Below are positions 58,541 through 64,000 of a DNA stretch of 64,000 bases, piece by piece. Position 1 is the first letter of the stretch. Each line of letters begins with the position of its first letter. Source of the DNA: Haemonchus contortus (taxonomy: Eukaryota > Nematoda > Chromadorea > Rhabditida > Trichostrongylidae). The DNA lies in assembly GCA_000469685.2 (NCBI GenBank), contig LS997566.1, positions 40,774,420 to 40,838,419 of the forward strand. Direction: 5' to 3'. The notes beneath the pieces were generated by a model. It was not told the origin of the DNA and did no database searches. It saw nothing but the letters and a program-made list of their open reading frames with translations. The translations under genes were made by a program, and so were the position numbers.

Positions 58541-58559
58541 AACAGCGGGAGAAAGAAAA

Positions 58560-60090
58560 CCTCTGTAAAAAAAACTTCTTCGAGAGCCCTACAGGAATTT
58601 TCTTCTACCCGCAGTCGGGCTTTAAACTGAGGATTGCCCACGAACAGCCATTACATGCACAAAAACGCTGGTCGCACAGGAATGGGAGAAATTAACAAAG
58701 ACATTACAAAGTAAAAAAGAAAGGCGGCTACGGCGATCGTAAAGTTGGGTTAGCTAGTTATAAAAAAGGAAGACGAATGTAATAGATCTTGGACTAATGT
58801 TATATTTGGGTATCTTCAGCACGCGATAGATGGAAACGAAAGCAAAAATCAAAACAACCTCTTAGAACCATTAAAAACTCCGGCTTTCACACATCGTGAT
58901 CAAAGACGTGAGCCTCTTTTCAACCCAAGCATTCAAATGAGCCCATGTGGTCCAGCCAACTTGAGTTCAATGCTATAACCCATCTTTAGAGGCCCCATGA
59001 CCGTTTTTGACCTTATGGACAACGGAAGCTTCGGACAGATTGGGCAGAATCCAATCTAGAAGTACAACGCCACTTAGCTAGTGGACAATCTTTTTTTCAT
59101 TTTGTTATTCTTAGAGGACCTGAACGGAAGGCAAAGTAAGCTCGAAAAATTCATCATCCCGTGAAGACCAGCTTCTCGGAGGGGCATGGAAAAAAGACTA
59201 ATCGATGTCGGCCACTTTGCCTTTTTGGGACGGCAATCATGACAATAGCTTGCTTATGTCTTGCTTTGAAGTTCTGAAACGTCTAGACATTACCACTGAG
59301 AAAAACGTCAAGAAGACCTTCAGGCAATCGTTCTTTTCCGCAGCGGTGAAAATTCGAGAATGGACGAGTTTTCCGCGACTCTTTGGAGCTTTCTGACATG
59401 GTTTCTTATGCGTTGAAGTACACAATTTCTGAGGATAAAGAGGTAAAACATTTGAGTTGTAACTCGTTTTTCAGTTCCGACTTTGAATCGATCATAAAAG
59501 AAGGTGATAGGAGTTATTTCTACGAGCGCTTAAAAATATGATTAAAATTTTGAAAAGAAATTCTAAGCAATAATCTTCGACGGCGAAGTCGAGAGCTGTG
59601 AAGAGGAGATAAGGAAAAAAGTTAGAGCTCTAAGTAGTGATTCAACCAATTCACTATTACCACCAAACTGGCATGGGTTGTTGGAGGCACGTACTAGAGT
59701 TCTACGTCAAGAAAAATAGAATTCAATTTATACAAGTCGACAAAACGAATACGTACTTGGAGAAATCGAATACACTCAAACGGCAGCTGGCCAGTTGGCG
59801 ATGCTCGCAGATTTCCTCAGAAAAAGCGAGGACATATGCCCTTTAGGTTTTACCCTTCACGACGGATGCTAATGGGGGAGTCGTTTGTAAGGAGCTCGGC
59901 TTTCTTTCAAGTTCTAGAACTGCATCGCGATTTCTGATGGAAAGCTCTGGTTTATAAGTGCGGTCGCCCTTGTACTATGTTCTTCGCAGGGTTTGTAGTT
60001 AACAAAAAAGAGTTAAGCAAAAAAATCTGTGAAAACAGCAAATAGCCCATGCGACCGAGAAAGGAGGAGGGTAAAGTCTTTGCCGCTGAG
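58560..60090. other. no supportable gene
   Basis: I see short open frames only, no domains and no convincing splice-bounded blocks. Confidence 0.5.
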
Positions 60091-60104
60091 CAATTTCTTT
60101 TTTG

Positions 60105-60352
60105 AGATGCACCCTGCATTAGACTTCCAGACAGAATCGTATTAGCAATTTGAATGCGTATGTGGCCATTACAATGACCTGCGGTGACCAGCCGATGAAC
60201 GAGTCAGGCTTTTATCTTGCCGGACAAGTTTGGTAATCAACCGACCCCGACAAGTTGGAAGGCCTATTTGTCCTAGGCGGGTGATGTTCGGGGACTAAGC
60301 TCATGGGGCATACGTGTGTGATAGTGCGCCGCTGATCAGTACACCTCCTACA
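60105..60352 (-). repeat. SINE copy, diverged head
   Basis: The tail and body are clear on the minus strand (GGCCACATACGCATTCAAAT, CATCGGCTGGTCACCGCAGG). The head retains GTGATGCGCCGCTGAT-like blocks, but the B box is degraded. Confidence 0.65.
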
Positions 60353-60399
60353 TTCTCGTGCGACTTTAGTAAGCATAAAGTAGAACTGGGTTCTTCATG

Positions 60400-62260
60400 G
60401 AATACTTGGGAATTTCTCATTTTCCAACAGAGAAACCAGTTTCGTGCATTTTTGTACACACACGAGAAGTATAGGTAACCTTAGCGAAAGTACTAGGCAA
60501 AAAAAAGAAAAAAAAATAGAACGCAAGTGCATGTTATATTGGTATTGCCTAGCGTAACTCCCACTTGAAGCTGACAAAAAATAAATTGATTTACAAATTC
60601 TTCCCACTGGCTGTCGCGAGAATCCTTTGTCAAGCGACTCATAGGGCATTCAGAAGAGGGGTTGTCAAGTGACAACGACAAGCAAGGGACATCTATACGG
60701 GTCTACATCGCACTCCTACAGGGATGTTTACAGTTATAAAAGGTCTCCGAGGGATTTCAGTCCGAAAGCTAGAAAAAAGTGTCAAATATTACCTGCACTT
60801 TTTGTCATTACATCATGTCTTATTAAAATGAGAATGGTTGCAAACTTGAAGTTTGACGAGGCGGTGCCTCCGGATTACGCCGCGTATTTGATTTCAATTC
60901 AGAAAGGAATCCATGTTAGGCTTACTTATTCCAAGGGATTTTATGGTAAGAATGGAGAGAGCTTGAGCTTATGTGAGATGCGTGAGCTTAGTAAATAATG
61001 GATAGAAGGGATGTCCTTCGGGCGTGATAACGTCCCAGATGAGAAAATATGGCCGATACTTAGCCGTTGTAATCTTGTGGTCTTCGTGTTGCTCAATATC
61101 CTCAAGCCCCGCATAGGAACAAGGGCCTTGAAACAGAGCAATCGATCCCTGAGGGCCGAGAGCCCGTTTTTTTTTGGCAGCTCTTCCCCAAAAGAGGAGC
61201 GGCGTGGCATCCCTTGCCGATGAACCACCCTGCCATTGTTCTAAGCCTCACTGAACATACATATAGGATCAAATGTATAAATATTTGCGTAGCATGTAAG
61301 GGCGCAAGCACAGGAACACATCGACGATCGATTTGCAGAAAGCATTGAGCTGAGCACAACCTTTCGAACGGAAAAAATGCAAGCGGAACAGATAAGAGAC
61401 AGCCTTTGACGCTGCACAGAAACGAAAGAGAAAGCGGCTCGCTTGTAGCCTTGGGGGGTGGGAAAACGACTTTGAACTTTCAAACACCAAAAAGGACGCC
61501 AAAAAGTTTGACTGGACTGAATGACTAGAAAGTGCAGAGGGGACCAATAAATGTGAAGATTTCTGGCGAAAATTCGTAGTGAAGAGTTAATACATCCATA
61601 AGCTGCTCATCAGAATTGCACCCACAGGATGTGGGCGGTGCAAAATGTTCCTCGGTGGTGGCCACTTGGTGCAAACAGAGACGTGGAGCGGCATATGGCA
61701 CCAGGTGAAGGAAGAAATAAACAGTTCTTCACTCATTGTCATACTATTGTTATCGGCTTGTCGTTCTTACGCCAAAGTTACTAGTATAGTGGACAGATGT
61801 CCCAACGCTAATGACAGGTGTGTATAGCTGCTCGACGAGGATACCAATTTAATCGTGACAGCCGGCTGGTTGACTCAAACAATGGCCAATGCTCCAGTTG
61901 TTGCCTATACCACATCTGATCAGAACTGGAAAATAGAGAGATATGGGAAAGCGGTGCATCCCACGAAGTCTGGGGAGGGTCGGCTAAAAACAATTCAAAA
62001 AGGATTGGGACAGAGAATGCTCAACGGTTATAACAAACTGGACCCTCTAGACACTCAAAGACACAAACAAGAATGAGATTTGGTTACCCCTTACCCGTCA
62101 TTGGGAAGCTGCAGCGGACCATGAGGCCACTGGCTAAAAACCGCTCCAAGCGACTCAAAAACCGTCATTGCAAGAGGCAGAGATAGAGATAGAGGCAGAA
62201 CTCGGTATGTTGCGCAATCGGCGGTAAACTCGTCCGAATGCTCCTGCAGTCACCTTCTCC
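60400..62260. other. no supportable gene
   Basis: Several open frames of 60-109 codons occur, none with domain motifs or good splice context. Nothing else stands out. Confidence 0.5.
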
Positions 62261-62269
62261 GAGTGTGGT

Positions 62270-62509
62270 GCGTTAGGAACGAAATCGTCGCGTCGCGGTG
62301 AGAGGGGCGTCGCGCGCGAGGGAATGTAGCAGGATGCACCGGTAGGTAAGAAATACAAGAACAAAGGTACTAATAGTAGAATTATGCATAAAATAATGAT
62401 CGCATATAGATTGAGCTGTATGAAGAACGCTAGAGCTGTTATAAAGGCGAATGAGTAATCCGCGACAGCCGCGTGCGGCAAATCGATTACCCAAAATCGT
62501 TCCTAACGC
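62270..62509 (-). mobile_element. ~240-bp MITE, best-defined copy
   Basis: Both ends carry GCGTTAGGAACGA in inverted orientation (62270 and 62509). The body in minus orientation has CCGCACGCGGCTGTCGCGGA, ACAGCTCTAGCGTTCTTC and a CTCGCGCGCGACG block, in the same order as 16395-16636. Target duplication is not clear. No coding capacity is seen. Confidence 0.8.
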
Positions 62510-62599
62510 CCGCCTCCCACCTTCTCCTTGTGGCACAATGCTATGAAGTGATTCATGCTTTTCATTATCTTGGCATTTTGATTGAAGTTTTTTCTGCTT

Positions 62600-64000
62600 T
62601 GGCTCGTTACTCACCATATACTATTTTAATAAGTGCTTTGTGCAATAATGGGAAGTGCAGGCAAAAAGCATTTATTTAAAATCCCAATTCCGGATGACTA
62701 CGGTAGGATTGCATACCGTTGAATGCACTGTGAAGCAGCAGTAAAAACTTAAAGAGCATACAGCCTTTCTAGTGGTCAGACTCAATCATGGCGAGGGAGA
62801 AATCGTATAGGCTCCACTGCAGAGAATTTCTCTAGCCAAAGCGATGTTTTTCTCACGAGTAATCAGCTAGGTAATTACCATCTATCAAGCAAGGTTAATC
62901 CTATAACTATAGCGATGAAAGATGGAAATAGCCAACCGCGGCTACGCAGAAGATTAAGCGCTGGAGAAATTTTAGCCACCTTTTAATCTTTTCAAATGCA
63001 AATGGATCAGATTTCCACTTTCCCCCTTCCGAAGGGACCTCTCCAGGGAAGGCCCTACAAATAGTTACGGTGACTACGAAAGTTGTCTATGCAGTAACTT
63101 ATTATGACAGTATAATGATGCTAACATAAAACTATGTTGAAAAAGTAAAAGAAGAAAAGGAAAAAGGAAGGATAAAAAGAAAAAAGACAAGGGTGTAGTG
63201 AAGAAAGAAATGGAGGTAAGACAGAACTTCCTCTGCGAGATTATGCTACTGAAAATTGAGCCTTCAGATGTATATTGTCCAAGATATTTGGTGAATTCTT
63301 CTAATGGCGTAATCCATCGGACGTTAGTGGAGCATCATTGTGAGTAAAGAAGGTATGGAAAGGTTTTGATCACTCAAAACCGATGGGGCCTCCAAGATTT
63401 CCTCTCAGCTAAGAAATTGACACGCGAATTTTTTCGAATGTAAATAATTTTTGAATACGGTATCCATTCTATGGAGGAAAGAATCCAATTTGCCGAATAC
63501 TCAAAGCACTCTGAGGGGAACCTGCCAACCTCATTTTGTTCACTTTGAGCCCGTACACCTAAATGGCATCGATCGCCACAAAAATCCACTTTTCTACGAC
63601 AGAACCTCAAATTTTGTTATTGTTTTAGTGAGAACTCACATACCTAGAGGTCTCAAGGGATTTGGAATGTTTTTCTCATGTTAAATGCCCCTTACTCTAC
63701 TGAAAAATCGTAAAAAATTCCATTCCAGACGCCACTGAATTATGGGAAGTTGCAATTATTATGAAATTCGATGCAACGCCATCGCGGAATTATTTCAAGT
63801 ATGAATGACACCAATTAATTTCGTGAATGAAAAAATAACAAAAACAGGAAATAACAGAGGGAATATCAATAAAAATATGTACAAAACGTCCAGATACAAT
63901 TAAAATCAGATAGATTGCTCAAAAGAAACTCAGCATTGAATTTGGTGGAGGTTGAGGGTTTCGAAATACCCCAGACGATCGTTAAAGGATTGCCTCAGTG
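62600..64000. other. no supportable gene
   Basis: There is an A/G-rich tract near 63130-63200 and scattered small frames. I see no gene or repeat boundary that I can defend. Confidence 0.5.

Overview
The window is eukaryotic. It has no operons, Shine-Dalgarno sites, rRNA, CRISPR or recognisable intact tRNA genes. Small coding blocks are bounded by GT/AG splice sites, often with TTTCAG-like acceptors and a few very short introns (44-113 bases), separated by multi-kilobase introns. The rest is densely packed with decayed transposons. An RTE-type non-LTR retrotransposon, several mariner copies, a tRNA-derived SINE family and this intron style fit a nematode, most likely a parasitic clade V (strongylid/hookworm-like) species. 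That taxonomic call is inference.

Layout. 0.7-3.7 kb: a 194-base hairpin, a 1138-bp long-TIR element with a perfect 9-bp duplication (MULE-like), and a full-span but dead mariner. 4.0-27.0 kb: ten phase-compatible exons on the minus strand, assembled here into one gene encoding an N-terminally anchored, serine/acid-rich protein I cannot name. Its two longest introns (about 7.3 and 7.4 kb) and several others are loaded with repeats: inverted arms with 128-bp satellite arrays (5.9-11.8 kb), MITEs, foldbacks, mariners, a GC-rich perfect-looking palindrome and an internally deleted mariner with intact ends. 27.1-27.6 kb: a small plus-strand two-exon gene for a putative secreted or membrane-anchored cysteine-containing protein.

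28-55 kb: mostly non-coding, with many copies of a tRNA-derived SINE, low-complexity tracts, a LINE reverse-transcriptase relic and a few isolated exon-like blocks (41.9, 51.5 and 52.8 kb) that I cannot join into genes. 55.4-58.5 kb: an apparently complete RTE-clade retrotransposon, with one uninterrupted 1013-codon ORF (endonuclease plus reverse transcriptase), a short 5' leader, a GAA-rich tail and a perfect 15-bp target-site duplication. It is a recent and possibly active insertion. 58.6-64 kb: SINE and MITE copies and otherwise nothing I can support.

The strongest results are the intact RTE, the phase-consistent exon chain, and the nested satellite/inverted-arm complex inside one of its introns. 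Exon calls rest on reading frame, splice consensus and phase compatibility only, without transcript or homology evidence.
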